16,395 bases of DNA from JBGOUV01 sp041477815 (lineage in GTDB: Bacteria; Acidobacteriota; Terriglobia; Bryobacterales; JACQDG01). The DNA lies in the NCBI GenBank assembly GCA_041477815.1, contig JBGOUV010000120.1, positions 1-16,395 on the forward strand, read 5' to 3'. The notes under the pieces were generated by a model, which did no database searches, was not told where the DNA came from, and worked only from the letters and a program-made list of their open reading frames with translations. The stretch's first letter is position 1; every line of letters begins with the position of its first letter. The position numbers and the translations under genes were made by a program. Positions 7,097 through 14,180 of the stretch are shown piece by piece.

Positions 7097-7125
7097 TTGA
7101 CAGGCCTCCTGGAACTCGCTAGGAC
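7097..7125 (+). promoter_or_regulatory. Putative promoter of the AbrB-type antitoxin gene
   Basis: A perfect TTGACA (7097-7102) is followed 17 bases later by TAGGAC, a weak -10. The leader would be about 50 bases with AGGAG at 7171-7175 serving the ATG at 7182. The remaining DNA between 6998 and 7181 shows no gene or clear hairpin. Confidence 0.4.
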
Positions 7126-7181
7126 TCCTTACAGTAGGGCTGTAGGGAAGCTGAAAATAGCGCCCGCCCTAGGAGACTTCC

Positions 7182-7484
7182 ATGAGCATCACCAAGGTTG
7201 GCCACAAGCATCAGGTCACCATCCCCAAGGACGTCTTCGAACGGCTGGACCTTGCGGTGGGCGACTACCTGGAGGTTCGGATCCAAGGCCCCGCCATCGG
7301 CATGGTGCCGGCGAAGCTCATCCCCAGAGATCAAGCCTGGTTCCATACCCCCGAATGGCAGGCCAAGGAACAAGAAGCTGACGAGTCCATTCGACGGAAA
7401 GACGTCTCAGGTCCCTTCACGTCGGCCGAGGAGCTGATCCGGCGCCTGGAGAAAGGGAGGCGGCGAAAACAGAGGCCATCGTAA
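7182..7484 (+). CDS. AbrB/MazE-family antitoxin
   Basis: 100 aa. The first 45 residues form a swapped-hairpin AbrB domain: ITKVGHKHQVTIPKDVFERL, then VGDYLEVRIQG. This is the DNA- and toxin-binding unit of MazE/AbrB antitoxins. The tail is acidic then strongly basic (RRLEKGRRRKQRPS), including a FTSAEELIRRL helix typical of the toxin-neutralising segment. AGGAG six bases upstream supports the start. It overlaps the broken RelE-like toxin reading frame by seven bases, the normal arrangement for a two-gene module. Since the toxin frame is disrupted, the antitoxin may persist as an orphan regulator or is itself drifting. Confidence 0.8.
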   Translation: MSITKVGHKHQVTIPKDVFERLDLAVGDYLEVRIQGPAIGMVPAKLIPRDQAWFHTPEWQAKEQEADESIRRKDVSGPFTSAEELIRRLEKGRRRKQRPS

Positions 7485-7734
7485 AACTTCTCACGACCCG
7501 ACCATTTGAGGATGACTACGCCCGGCTCCCTGAGAAGATGCAGACCCTCGCCAACCGCAAGCTGATCCTTTTCTTGCAGAATCCGCGCCACCCCTCGCTC
7601 CGGGTCAAGAAGATGGGAGATCCGCGGAACATCTGGGAGGCTCGGATCACCGCAAGCTACCGGTTCACGTTCCAGATGGCAGGCGATACGTACATCTACG
7701 GAGAATCGGCACTCCTCCCATTCTCAAAACTCCC
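7478..7734 (+). pseudogene. Degenerate RelE/ParE-family toxin gene
   Basis: The frame encodes VKLLTTRPFEDDYARLPEKM, then PRHPSLRVKKMGDPRNIWEA and RITASYRFTFQMAGDTYI, clear hallmarks of a RelE/ParE-like toxin (basic core HPSLRVKKM, IWEARI, YRFTFQ). Three defects are visible. First, no ATG, GTG or TTG exists in frame between the upstream stop (7379-7381) and the ATG at 7538, which would remove the first 20 or so residues; the position where a start is expected reads ATC at 7478. Second, after TYI the family ending RRIGT..ILKTP occurs in the -1 frame (7702-7734). Inserting one C near 7696 would restore TYILRRIGT. Third, no stop follows the expected C-terminus and either frame runs into the convergent DUF418 gene. 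I infer an inactive toxin; a sequencing error could explain the frameshift but not the start. Confidence 0.75.
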
Positions 7735-7743
7735 GGAGGGCGC

Positions 7744-9078
7744 CTACACCGCCACCGCCGCCGCCCCCACCGCTTCCTGCTGCCGCACCCGCATGGGCTG
7801 CTTCTGCCAGTACGTCAGCGACCGCCAGCACCACTCCAGCGGCCCGAACCGGAAATGCCGCAGCCAGATCGGGCTGACGATCAACTGGAACGCCCAGATC
7901 ACCGGCACGATATAGTACAGTTGATACCGTTGCAGCTTCCCGATCCACCCGAACCCGTACCCATAGAACAGCACGCTGCAGATCACCGAATGGCTGATGT
8001 AGTTCGAAAACGCCATCTGTCCCACCGCCGCCAGCCGCGCGGTCAGCCACCGCAGCGCCCCGGCCTTGACGATCAGCAGCAGCACCGCCGCATGCGCCAG
8101 CGTCATCGCCACCCGCGCGATCTGGTAGGTCGAAGTAGTGAACATGAGCAGCAGCGGCTCAAACCCCTGCTGCACGGACTTCCACGCCGCGAACGCGTTG
8201 ACAGGCAGACCGATTCCATACCCCGCCACCGCCATCCACGCATAGAACCGGTACGACCGCCCTCCGGTCAGCACCCCCAGCTTGACGAAGGCGATGCCGA
8301 TCAGCATCATGAGCAGCATGTCCCAGACCGGCGGGAAGTAGTAAGGAAGCGAGTGCCACCGCAGCGTCTCTTTGGCCCGCCGCTTCAGGGCGCTGGCGTA
8401 GCCTCCCCGGTAGTCGTCGATTTCCTTCTTGACGTCCGCCGGCCCGGGAAAGATCTCCTTCTGTTTCTCCTTCCATTCCTTCTGCGCCGTCTCCTGCTCG
8501 TCGGTCAGCTTCTGGCCCCGCGCCGCCGTCTGGTCGGCCTGGACCGCATCGTCGCGCATCTTGCGCAGCCGGAATCCCTCGCCGATCTGCATCCCGGTCA
8601 GAAGCGCAATCTGGACCCCGGCCACGATCAACAGCGCCTTCGGCGTCAGCTTCCGGAACGGATACAGCATCAGCCCCAGCAATGCATAGGGGTACAGGAT
8701 GTCCCCCCACCAGATCAAGTAGGAGTGGAGTATCCCGAACAACATCAGCCAGAGGATGCGCCGATAGTAGACATCGGCCATGCCTGCCCCGGCTCCCCGC
8801 TGCTCGCCGCGCGTGACCAGCAGCAGCGCCCCGGCCCCGAATACCAGGGAAAAGATCCCCCGCATGCGCCCGTCGAACAGCACGTACTGCAAGACCCACG
8901 CCCACAGGCTGGCTCCGGTATATCCGCCCGCCACTTTCGGGTTGAAGTACGCCGCCATGGGCAGCGCGAAGCCCACAATATTCATCAGCAGGATGCCCAG
9001 CAGGGCGAACCCGCGCAATACGTCCACCGAGTTGATGCGCTCGCCGGCGCTTACCGGCCCCACCGCTTCCGTATCCAT
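7744..9078 (-). CDS. DUF418 family integral membrane protein
   Basis: 444 aa from the ATG at 9078. It begins RINSVDVLRGFALLGILLMN, the signature of DUF418 proteins (YeiB-like; acyltransferase-3-like membrane fold). Around nine to ten hydrophobic segments follow. A charged loop of about 90 residues lies in the middle (KMRDDAVQADQTAARG through KEKQKEIFPGP to RRAKETLRWHS), as in longer family members. The C-terminus carries the family motif SPIWLRHFRFGPLEWCWRSL and TYWQKQP. Function is not established; transport or lipid/cell-wall modification has been suggested for relatives. Its ATG overlaps the TGA of the truncated kinase gene by one base (TGATG), implying translational coupling and a shared transcript. 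Its stop lies against the remains of the RelE-like toxin gene. Confidence 0.88.
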   Translation of the reverse strand: MDTEAVGPVSAGERINSVDVLRGFALLGILLMNIVGFALPMAAYFNPKVAGGYTGASLWAWVLQYVLFDGRMRGIFSLVFGAGALLLVTRGEQRGAGAGMADVYYRRILWLMLFGILHSYLIWWGDILYPYALLGLMLYPFRKLTPKALLIVAGVQIALLTGMQIGEGFRLRKMRDDAVQADQTAARGQKLTDEQETAQKEWKEKQKEIFPGPADVKKEIDDYRGGYASALKRRAKETLRWHSLPYYFPPVWDMLLMMLIGIAFVKLGVLTGGRSYRFYAWMAVAGYGIGLPVNAFAAWKSVQQGFEPLLLMFTTSTYQIARVAMTLAHAAVLLLIVKAGALRWLTARLAAVGQMAFSNYISHSVICSVLFYGYGFGWIGKLQRYQLYYIVPVIWAFQLIVSPIWLRHFRFGPLEWCWRSLTYWQKQPMRVRQQEAVGAAAVAV

Positions 9079-9365
9079 CACTGCCCCTCTTTCCGTGGCG
9101 GAATTCCCACCTGGCGGATCAGCTCCTGATACCGGAGATTCGAGCGGATCGGATCGAATCGCGCGTCCACGTTCAGCCACACCATGCACAGCGCCTCACT
9201 CCGAAACCGTTGCCGCGCCCCCTCGTCGCCCAGCGTCCTGGCCGGCAGCACCTTCAAAGCGACGTCCCGGTCCAATTGCTCATTGCGCGCCCGGTACACC
9301 ACCCCCAGGCCCCCGGCTCCGATCTGCTGCACGATCCGATACTGATCCAGCTTCCGCCCTACCAT
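9078..9365 (-). pseudogene. Internally deleted Ser/Thr protein kinase remnant (95 codons, still open)
   Basis: The frame starts MVGRKLDQYRIVQQIGAGGL, with a glycine-rich loop GAGGLG, the catalytic lysine K38 in VALKVLP and the helix-C glutamate in FRSEAL. Kinase similarity ends at about residue 59 (near 9188). It continues straight into NVDARFDPIRSNLRYQELIR, a sequence typical of the very end of large kinase-TPR proteins. The catalytic loop, DFG segment, activation loop, transmembrane helix and TPRs are absent, so hundreds of codons have been lost while the frame stayed open. A protein kinase activity is impossible; a small ATP-loop peptide could still be made. The start at 9365 lies nine bases after a TATGAT box. 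The stop overlaps the DUF418 start by one base, so translating this remnant may serve to couple DUF418 expression. Confidence 0.75.
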
Positions 9366-9374
9366 AACCAGGTC

Positions 9375-9380
9375 ATCATA
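9375..9380 (-). promoter_or_regulatory. Putative -10 box (TATGAT) for the kinase remnant and DUF418
   Basis: On the minus strand GGTATGATGACCTGGTTATG places the hexamer nine bases before the ATG at 9365. This is again consistent with a leaderless transcript. No clear -35 is found. Confidence 0.4.
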
Positions 9381-9432
9381 CCGCGCGTCATACGCCTTAG
9401 CGTGACGAATCGGAGCCGGGCTGGCCTCCTCA

Positions 9433-9461
9433 TTGCGCGGCCGAGCCGGTTGGAGTATCAT
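9433..9461 (+). promoter_or_regulatory. Putative promoter of the full-length kinase gene
   Basis: TTGCGC (9433-9438) and TATCAT (9456-9461) are spaced by exactly 17 bases. The leader to the ATG at 9514 would be about 45 bases and contains GGAGG at 9503-9507. This promoter faces away from the remnant kinase promoter within the 148-base divergent gap. Confidence 0.5.
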
Positions 9462-9513
9462 CCATGTCAACCAGCAGGTGAGTATTCGAGAGAGTGCGAG
9501 CAGGAGGCCGCAC

Positions 9514-12144
9514 ATGGTTGGAACCCGTGTTTCCCATTACCTGGTAGTCGACAAGCTCGGGGAGGGCGGTATGGGAACCGTATACAAGGCGCAGGACCTC
9601 CGGCTGGAACGATTTGTGGCTCTCAAGTTTCTGTCCTCCCGCCTGCTCATCAGTCCGGAAGCGCGCGCTCGTTTTGAGCAGGAAGCAAAGCTCATCTCCG
9701 CGCTCAGCCATCCCAATATTGCGACGATCTATGAAGTGGATGAGCTCGATGGTGTTCCCTTCTTGGTCCTCGAGTATCTGGGCGGCGGCACGCTGACGCG
9801 CAAAGTCACCTCTCGCCGGCTTCCGCTGGAAGAAATCGTTCGCGATGCGATGGCCATCGGCGCGGGGCTGGCGCACGCGCACCAGCGCGGTGTGGTGCAC
9901 CGGGACATCAAGACGGCCAACGTCATGCTGGACGCCGAGGGCCGGCTGAAGATCACCGATTTCGGCCTTTCCAAGCTGGCTGGAACCGCTCATCCGACTA
10001 GTGACAGCAGGCCGGTGGGAACCGCAGCTTACATGTCGCCGGAACAGGCCCAGGGCCGTAGCGCCGACCGGCGCTCGGATATTTTCTCCTTCGGAGTCAC
10101 TCTGTTCGAGATGGCCACGGGCGGGTTGCCCTTCCAGGGGGAATCGGCCATGGCCATCCTCTACCAGATCGTGCACGCCCCGCCGCCTGCGGTCCAGAGC
10201 CGGCGTCCGGACTTGCCCGATCGGTTTGCACAGATCGTGGAGAAGGCGCTCGAAAAAAAGCCCGACCGGCGCTATCAGCGCATGGAAGAGGTGTTGGCCG
10301 ACCTGGAGGCTCTTCAGAAGACCATCGAGTATACCGACGCGGCTTCCCAAACTCCCACCGCCAGCCTCATGTCCCTTCCCCGGACCCGGCTCTCGCGGAG
10401 GCGGCTCGCCGGGTGGATCGCCGCCGCCGCTGCGGGATTGGCGCTGGCGGTGGTCGGCTTGCCGCCTGTTTGGAAACAAATCGTGCAGCGGCTGGAATGG
10501 GGCCGCATACAGCGGGCCAAGCACCTGGCCGTCCTTCCGTTTCTCAGCGCCGGGCAGGATCCGGACAATCAGGCCTTTTGCGACGGCCTGGAGGAGACAC
10601 TAAGCAGTACGCTGACCCAACTGGAGCGCTTCCAGGGGTCTCTCCTGGTCGTGCCGGCCAGCGAGGTGCGGAATCAGCAAATTGCCTCCCCGAGCGCCGC
10701 CCGGAAAGCGTTCGGCGTCAACCTGGTCATTTCCGGCAGCGTGCAGCGCTCGGCCGACGAGGTCCGCCTGCATATCAACCTGATCGACACCGCCAGCCTG
10801 CGCCAGGTCGGAGCCCGCCGCATCGACGCCCGCTTTGCGGACCTTTCCAGGCTGCAGGACAGCGTCGTGGCGCAGGCGGCGGAGCTGCTGGAATACCAGC
10901 TCGAGCCGCAGATCCGCACCGCCCTGACCGCGGGCGGCACCCGCAATGCAGCCGCCTACGACGCGTACCTCCAGGGACGCGGCTATCTGTACCGGCACGA
11001 CAAGCAGGGAAATCTCGAGCGCGCTGCCGGCCTGTTGAAGCAGGCCGTGGAACGGGACCGTGACTATGCCCTGGCCCACGCGGCGCTGGGCGAAGCCTAC
11101 ACCGAGACGTTTCGTCAAACCAAGGAGTTGCGGTGGCTGGCCATGGCGCAGTCCGCAACCGAGCGGGCCGTCGCGATCAACGACCGGCTGGCGCCTGCGC
11201 ACATCAACCTGGGGGTCGTCTACGCCTTCACCGGACGCCAGGAGGAAGCGGTCTCCGCCTTCCAGCGCGCTCTGCAACTGGATCCGATCAACGCCCAGGC
11301 CTATCGTGAGATGGCCGGCGCCTACCAGTCACAGAGCCGCCTCCGGGAAGCGGAAGCGACCTTCCAAAGGGCGATTGAGATGCGCCCCGCCGATTGGCTC
11401 AGCCACCAGGCCCTGGGGATTTTCTACTTCGCCCAGCAGCGCTACCGGGAGGCCGAACCCGTGTTCCGCAAGGTCATCGAGCTGACGCCCGACAATCACC
11501 TGGGCTACCGTAACCTGGGCGGCGTTTATCTGGCCCTCGGCCGGCACGCCGAAGCCGCCAGGATGCTGGAACGAGCCATCGAAGTCAAACCCACGGCGGC
11601 GGCGTACTCGAATCTCGGCACGCTATACCTGTTTCAGGGTCGGTATTCGGAGGCGGTTCCTATGATGGAAAAGGCGGTCGAAATAGGTGGGTCCAATTAC
11701 GCTAACGATTACCGGATATGGTATAACCTCGGGGACGCCTATTTGTGGGCGAAGGTTCCTGCGGCCAAAGCGCCTGCCGCTTACCAACGGGCGATTCAGG
11801 CGGCGCAGCGGCAACTGGCGATTAATCCAAAGGATGCTGCGGTGTTGAGCAGCGTGGCGGTTTGCTGGGCCAAGCTCGGAGACAAGGGGAAGGCGTATCT
11901 CCAGATAGGGAACGCGCTGGCCGTGGCTCCCGAGGACGCCGCGGTCGGCTTCAAGTCGGTTCTGGTGTACGAGCTGGCGGGACAGCGAGAGGAGGCTTTG
12001 GCAGCCCTGAAGAAGGTTCTGAAGGCTGGCTACTCGATCGAGGAAATTCGCCGCGATCCGGCGCTGGCACAGTTGCGGAAGGATCCTCGCTATGCAGCCT
12101 TGGCGGCGGCTCGGTCCGTGCAGTCTTCACCCCAGGGAAAGTAG
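9514..12144 (+). CDS. Membrane-anchored Ser/Thr protein kinase with FlgO/TolB-like and TPR domains
   Basis: 876 aa. The N-terminal PknB-type kinase domain (about 1-275) is complete: GEGGMG loop at 16-21, K38 in VALKF, HRDIKTANV with D131, DFG at 149-151, SPEQ in the activation segment and DIFSFGVTLFEM. A basic RLSRRR stretch then a single transmembrane helix (LAGWIAAAAAGLALAVV, from 298) implies a cytoplasmic kinase and an exported remainder. Next comes a FlgO/TolB-N-like alpha-beta domain (HLAVLPFLSAGQD to VNLVISGSVQ). From about 480 to the end there are some ten TPR units (for example AHINLGVVYAFTGRQEEAVS). This layout is very common in Acidobacteriota; the TPR part probably senses or scaffolds a partner. 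The frame is open further upstream, but ATG 9514 gives the normal kinase N-terminus and has GGAGG six bases before it. A cupredoxin-like gene follows after 25 bases. Confidence 0.92.
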   Translation: MVGTRVSHYLVVDKLGEGGMGTVYKAQDLRLERFVALKFLSSRLLISPEARARFEQEAKLISALSHPNIATIYEVDELDGVPFLVLEYLGGGTLTRKVTSRRLPLEEIVRDAMAIGAGLAHAHQRGVVHRDIKTANVMLDAEGRLKITDFGLSKLAGTAHPTSDSRPVGTAAYMSPEQAQGRSADRRSDIFSFGVTLFEMATGGLPFQGESAMAILYQIVHAPPPAVQSRRPDLPDRFAQIVEKALEKKPDRRYQRMEEVLADLEALQKTIEYTDAASQTPTASLMSLPRTRLSRRRLAGWIAAAAAGLALAVVGLPPVWKQIVQRLEWGRIQRAKHLAVLPFLSAGQDPDNQAFCDGLEETLSSTLTQLERFQGSLLVVPASEVRNQQIASPSAARKAFGVNLVISGSVQRSADEVRLHINLIDTASLRQVGARRIDARFADLSRLQDSVVAQAAELLEYQLEPQIRTALTAGGTRNAAAYDAYLQGRGYLYRHDKQGNLERAAGLLKQAVERDRDYALAHAALGEAYTETFRQTKELRWLAMAQSATERAVAINDRLAPAHINLGVVYAFTGRQEEAVSAFQRALQLDPINAQAYREMAGAYQSQSRLREAEATFQRAIEMRPADWLSHQALGIFYFAQQRYREAEPVFRKVIELTPDNHLGYRNLGGVYLALGRHAEAARMLERAIEVKPTAAAYSNLGTLYLFQGRYSEAVPMMEKAVEIGGSNYANDYRIWYNLGDAYLWAKVPAAKAPAAYQRAIQAAQRQLAINPKDAAVLSSVAVCWAKLGDKGKAYLQIGNALAVAPEDAAVGFKSVLVYELAGQREEALAALKKVLKAGYSIEEIRRDPALAQLRKDPRYAALAAARSVQSSPQGK

Positions 12145-12169
12145 TAGACATCAGTAGAAGGAGAGAAAG

Positions 12170-12556
12170 ATGGCATCACACAAGGTCGAGATCAAAGTGA
12201 ACAGCGCTAACAAGCTCGAGTACCTCCTAGACGGCGCGGCCCACCCTTCGGGCGCGTCATTCCACGTCAATCCCGGAGACGACGTGCGGTGGTTCAGCAA
12301 GGCTGAAAAGTTCGGGATTCACTTTGCTGACAACCACTCGCCGTTCGTTGGCGACACCTTCCTCACAACGGCGGAGAAGAGCACCAGCGATACTGGCTCC
12401 GGCCACAAGCCTACACCGCCTCTTGGCGTGAGAACGCACGTGTTCGATACGACTTACAAATACTTCGTCGCCAGCGCCAAAACCTCCGGGCCCAAGCACG
12501 TGGTGACCGACGACCCGGAGATTATCGTGGACGGGACCGGCGGAGGCGGACCGTAG
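12170..12556 (+). CDS. Small cupredoxin-like protein of unknown function
   Basis: 128 aa starting MASHKVEIKVNSANKLEYLL with no signal peptide. The core SFHVNPGDDVRWFSKAEKF, then IHFADNHSPF and a late YKYFVASA strand, resembles the seven- to eight-strand cupredoxin-like fold. In that fold NPGD-x-V-x-W marks the strand before the metal loop. The canonical Cys ligand near the C-terminus is absent, so type 1 copper binding is unlikely. The C-terminus is DDPEIIVDG followed by glycines. AAGGAGA at 12158-12164 gives a strong ribosome site. The gene lies 25 bases after the kinase gene and is probably co-transcribed, suggesting a substrate or output role for that kinase; this is inference only. Confidence 0.6.
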   Translation: MASHKVEIKVNSANKLEYLLDGAAHPSGASFHVNPGDDVRWFSKAEKFGIHFADNHSPFVGDTFLTTAEKSTSDTGSGHKPTPPLGVRTHVFDTTYKYFVASAKTSGPKHVVTDDPEIIVDGTGGGGP

Positions 12557-12562
12557 CGGTTT

Positions 12563-13105
12563 CTAATTCTTCGACCGGTCCGGCGGCTGTGCTGGGGGCG
12601 GCAACGTCTCCAGCGCCCGCCGGGCCGAGCTCTGCAACGGCGAAGCCGGATCCGCTGCGAGTTTCCTCAGCAGTTGCCGGGCGGGCTCTCCGGCGGTGAT
12701 ACCCAGGCCGGCCACGGCCTGGGACTGATAGCTGATCACGAAGTCCCGCTCCGCCTGGTCGACAAAACCCTTCTGCGTCACCTGACGCGCCAAATCGAGC
12801 GACGGTGCGTCGAAGCCGAGGCCTTCGCCCGTTGTCAAAAGCCGCCGCCGTTGCTGGAACTGTCTGGCTGCGTTTCTGCGGACGTCTCCCACCAGCTTGC
12901 GCGCCGGACCCCTCTGGACGGCCTCGATGAACACGGGTTCGAGGGCTGCGCGGTACGCGCGGACCTCCTTCTGGAGAGCTCCTTCCTCGCCGGTCTCGCA
13001 GCGGTGTAGCAGCCATCGCAGGGCCAGACCTGGCGGCGCTTGAGCGGCGGCGCCTCCCCCGGTCAGCAGCATGGCAGCGCCGAGGCCAAGGATAGCTCGG
13101 GGCAT
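12563..13105 (-). CDS. Small secreted protein of unknown function
   Basis: About 180 aa from the ATG at 13105. The leader MPRAILGLGAAMLLTGGGAA predicts export. The mature part is helical and rich in Ala, Arg, Leu and Gln (QAPPGLALRWLLHRCETGEE, RRNAARQFQQRRRLLTTGEG). It has a short repeat-like end (EPARQLLRKLAADPASPLQS, ARRALETLPPP) reminiscent of HEAT-type helices. I recognise no family. The frame is open to 13240, but that longer start would overlap the protease gene and lacks a signal peptide at its beginning. It begins 16 bases after the protease gene on the same strand, so the two are likely co-transcribed. It ends six bases from the convergent cupredoxin-like gene with no visible terminator between them. 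Confidence 0.55.
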   Translation of the reverse strand: MPRAILGLGAAMLLTGGGAAAQAPPGLALRWLLHRCETGEEGALQKEVRAYRAALEPVFIEAVQRGPARKLVGDVRRNAARQFQQRRRLLTTGEGLGFDAPSLDLARQVTQKGFVDQAERDFVISYQSQAVAGLGITAGEPARQLLRKLAADPASPLQSSARRALETLPPPAQPPDRSKN

Positions 13106-13121
13106 CGAACCGGGTTGTTTT

Positions 13122-14090
13122 CTAGTTGGGCCCAAACGCACCGTCCCTCCAAATACGCTTGTAAAGTTGCGGACAGCGGGGATCGACGCTGGCGGGGAGC
13201 GTTCCCGGGCACGTCCGCTGTTCCTGGCCCGGCCGGGCATGGTACAGGTTATTGAGCGTGGAATCGACCTCCACGTGGGCCCGAAACACCTGGCCTTCGG
13301 CGAGGTAATCCCGCGGACCGGTCCCGCCGGGATACATCACATTGGTATGATCGAAGAACAAAGGATACCTGTGGACGTGCAGCAAGTTAAAGGTGTGTCC
13401 GAGCTCGTGCGCCAGCAGGTCGTCCGTCGTCGATCCCAACGCGACAAAGTCCCCGCCGAAGACGCACGTGTCCCCCATTCCCGTGCTATTATTCACCGTG
13501 TCTACGTAGTAGACGTTAACCCTTCCCGCGACTGGCTTGATATCATTCTGCAATCCGCTTTGCTTGCTGCAATCGAACGCATGATAATTCGGGGCCTGGG
13601 GACTCCCCGTGGCATCCGCCACTTCAAACGTGCTGAATCCCAGGCCCATCCGTTCCTGGTTCCAAACGCCGACCGCCCGGATGGCAGCCTGGAGCGCGCG
13701 CGCCCGCTGTTGGGGAAAGGGCCCGAATACGATCCAAACCTTGACGGGAATCAGAATCCGGTCCGAGTACGGGACGGGGATGTCGTCGTTCCCGTTGGTC
13801 CAGTTCACCGGCGTCTGGACGGCCACCGGCCGGTTCCGCGTGAAAGCCACGACCTCGTTCGACACGGTAGAGGCGGTCAGGGCCCCGACCCTGATCGAGG
13901 CACTCGAAGAAACGAAGGGGCGGTCATCCACGTCGTGGCCGAAGTCGCCGGCGTCCACCAGCAGGCCGTTTTGCGATCCGGAGATGTTGGACAGCAGCAC
14001 GCGGTCACCGGTCCGGCGGGCCGCACATCCGGCCAGCACGGCGGCGCCCAGCAGCAGGGGAAATGCCCTTAGCGGGCAGCCACGGTTCAT
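13122..14090 (-). CDS. Metzincin-type zinc metalloprotease lipoprotein
   Basis: 322 aa. A lipoprotein signal (FPLLLGAAVLAGC, Cys 22) anchors it outside the cytoplasm. The catalytic motif is HELGHTFNLLH (H228, E229, H232, H238), the HExxHxxxxxH zinc site of metzincins with Asn where Gly is usual. A Met-turn-like NVMYPGG follows at 250-256, 12 residues after the third His, as expected for this clan. Upstream strands (PVKVWIVFGP; RVNVYYVDTVN) fit the protease beta-sheet. Three pairs of cysteines (C174/C209; C294/C306) may form disulfides outside the cell, counting the lipid Cys separately. Family relatives include snapalysin-, archaemetzincin- or pregnancy-associated-protease-like proteins; I cannot choose among them. 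A TACAAT box and a purine-rich AGGGGGT precede the ATG. A small secreted protein gene follows after 16 bases. Confidence 0.8.
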   Translation of the reverse strand: MNRGCPLRAFPLLLGAAVLAGCAARRTGDRVLLSNISGSQNGLLVDAGDFGHDVDDRPFVSSSASIRVGALTASTVSNEVVAFTRNRPVAVQTPVNWTNGNDDIPVPYSDRILIPVKVWIVFGPFPQQRARALQAAIRAVGVWNQERMGLGFSTFEVADATGSPQAPNYHAFDCSKQSGLQNDIKPVAGRVNVYYVDTVNNSTGMGDTCVFGGDFVALGSTTDDLLAHELGHTFNLLHVHRYPLFFDHTNVMYPGGTGPRDYLAEGQVFRAHVEVDSTLNNLYHARPGQEQRTCPGTLPASVDPRCPQLYKRIWRDGAFGPN

Positions 14091-14107
14091 GCACTACCCC
14101 CTAGCGG

Positions 14108-14113
14108 ATTGTA
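14108..14113 (-). promoter_or_regulatory. Putative -10 box (TACAAT) of the protease gene
   Basis: TACAAT on the minus strand sits 17 bases before the ATG at 14090, with AGGGGGT in between as a possible ribosome site. The 90-base gap to the divergent PQQ enzyme gene must hold both promoters. Confidence 0.4.
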
Positions 14114-14157
14114 CTACGATTCCGGCGCGACAGGGCGGAAATTCGACCACCGTCTTG

Positions 14158-14163
14158 TATGAT
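14158..14163 (+). promoter_or_regulatory. Putative -10 box (TATGAT) of the PQQ dehydrogenase gene
   Basis: TATGAT lies 17 bases before the GTG at 14181. A transcript starting about seven bases after it would have a leader near 10 bases. No matching -35 is evident. Confidence 0.35.
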
Positions 14164-14180
14164 GGGAACTACCAATAAGA

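Noticed and set aside
7538..7915. The ATG at 7538 as the true start of a toxin gene
   Set aside because: It begins in the middle of the RelE-like fold, losing the first strand and helix, and ends as antisense of DUF418, so it is not a functional gene.
7855..9129. Long plus-strand open frame opposite DUF418
   Set aside because: The translation is Pro/Arg/Gln/His-rich without any domain, as expected for the antisense of a membrane-protein gene.
9433..9513. Upstream ATG (9433) for the full-length kinase
   Set aside because: It would add 27 unrelated residues and coincide with the -35 element; ATG 9514 has GGAGG and the family's usual N-terminus.
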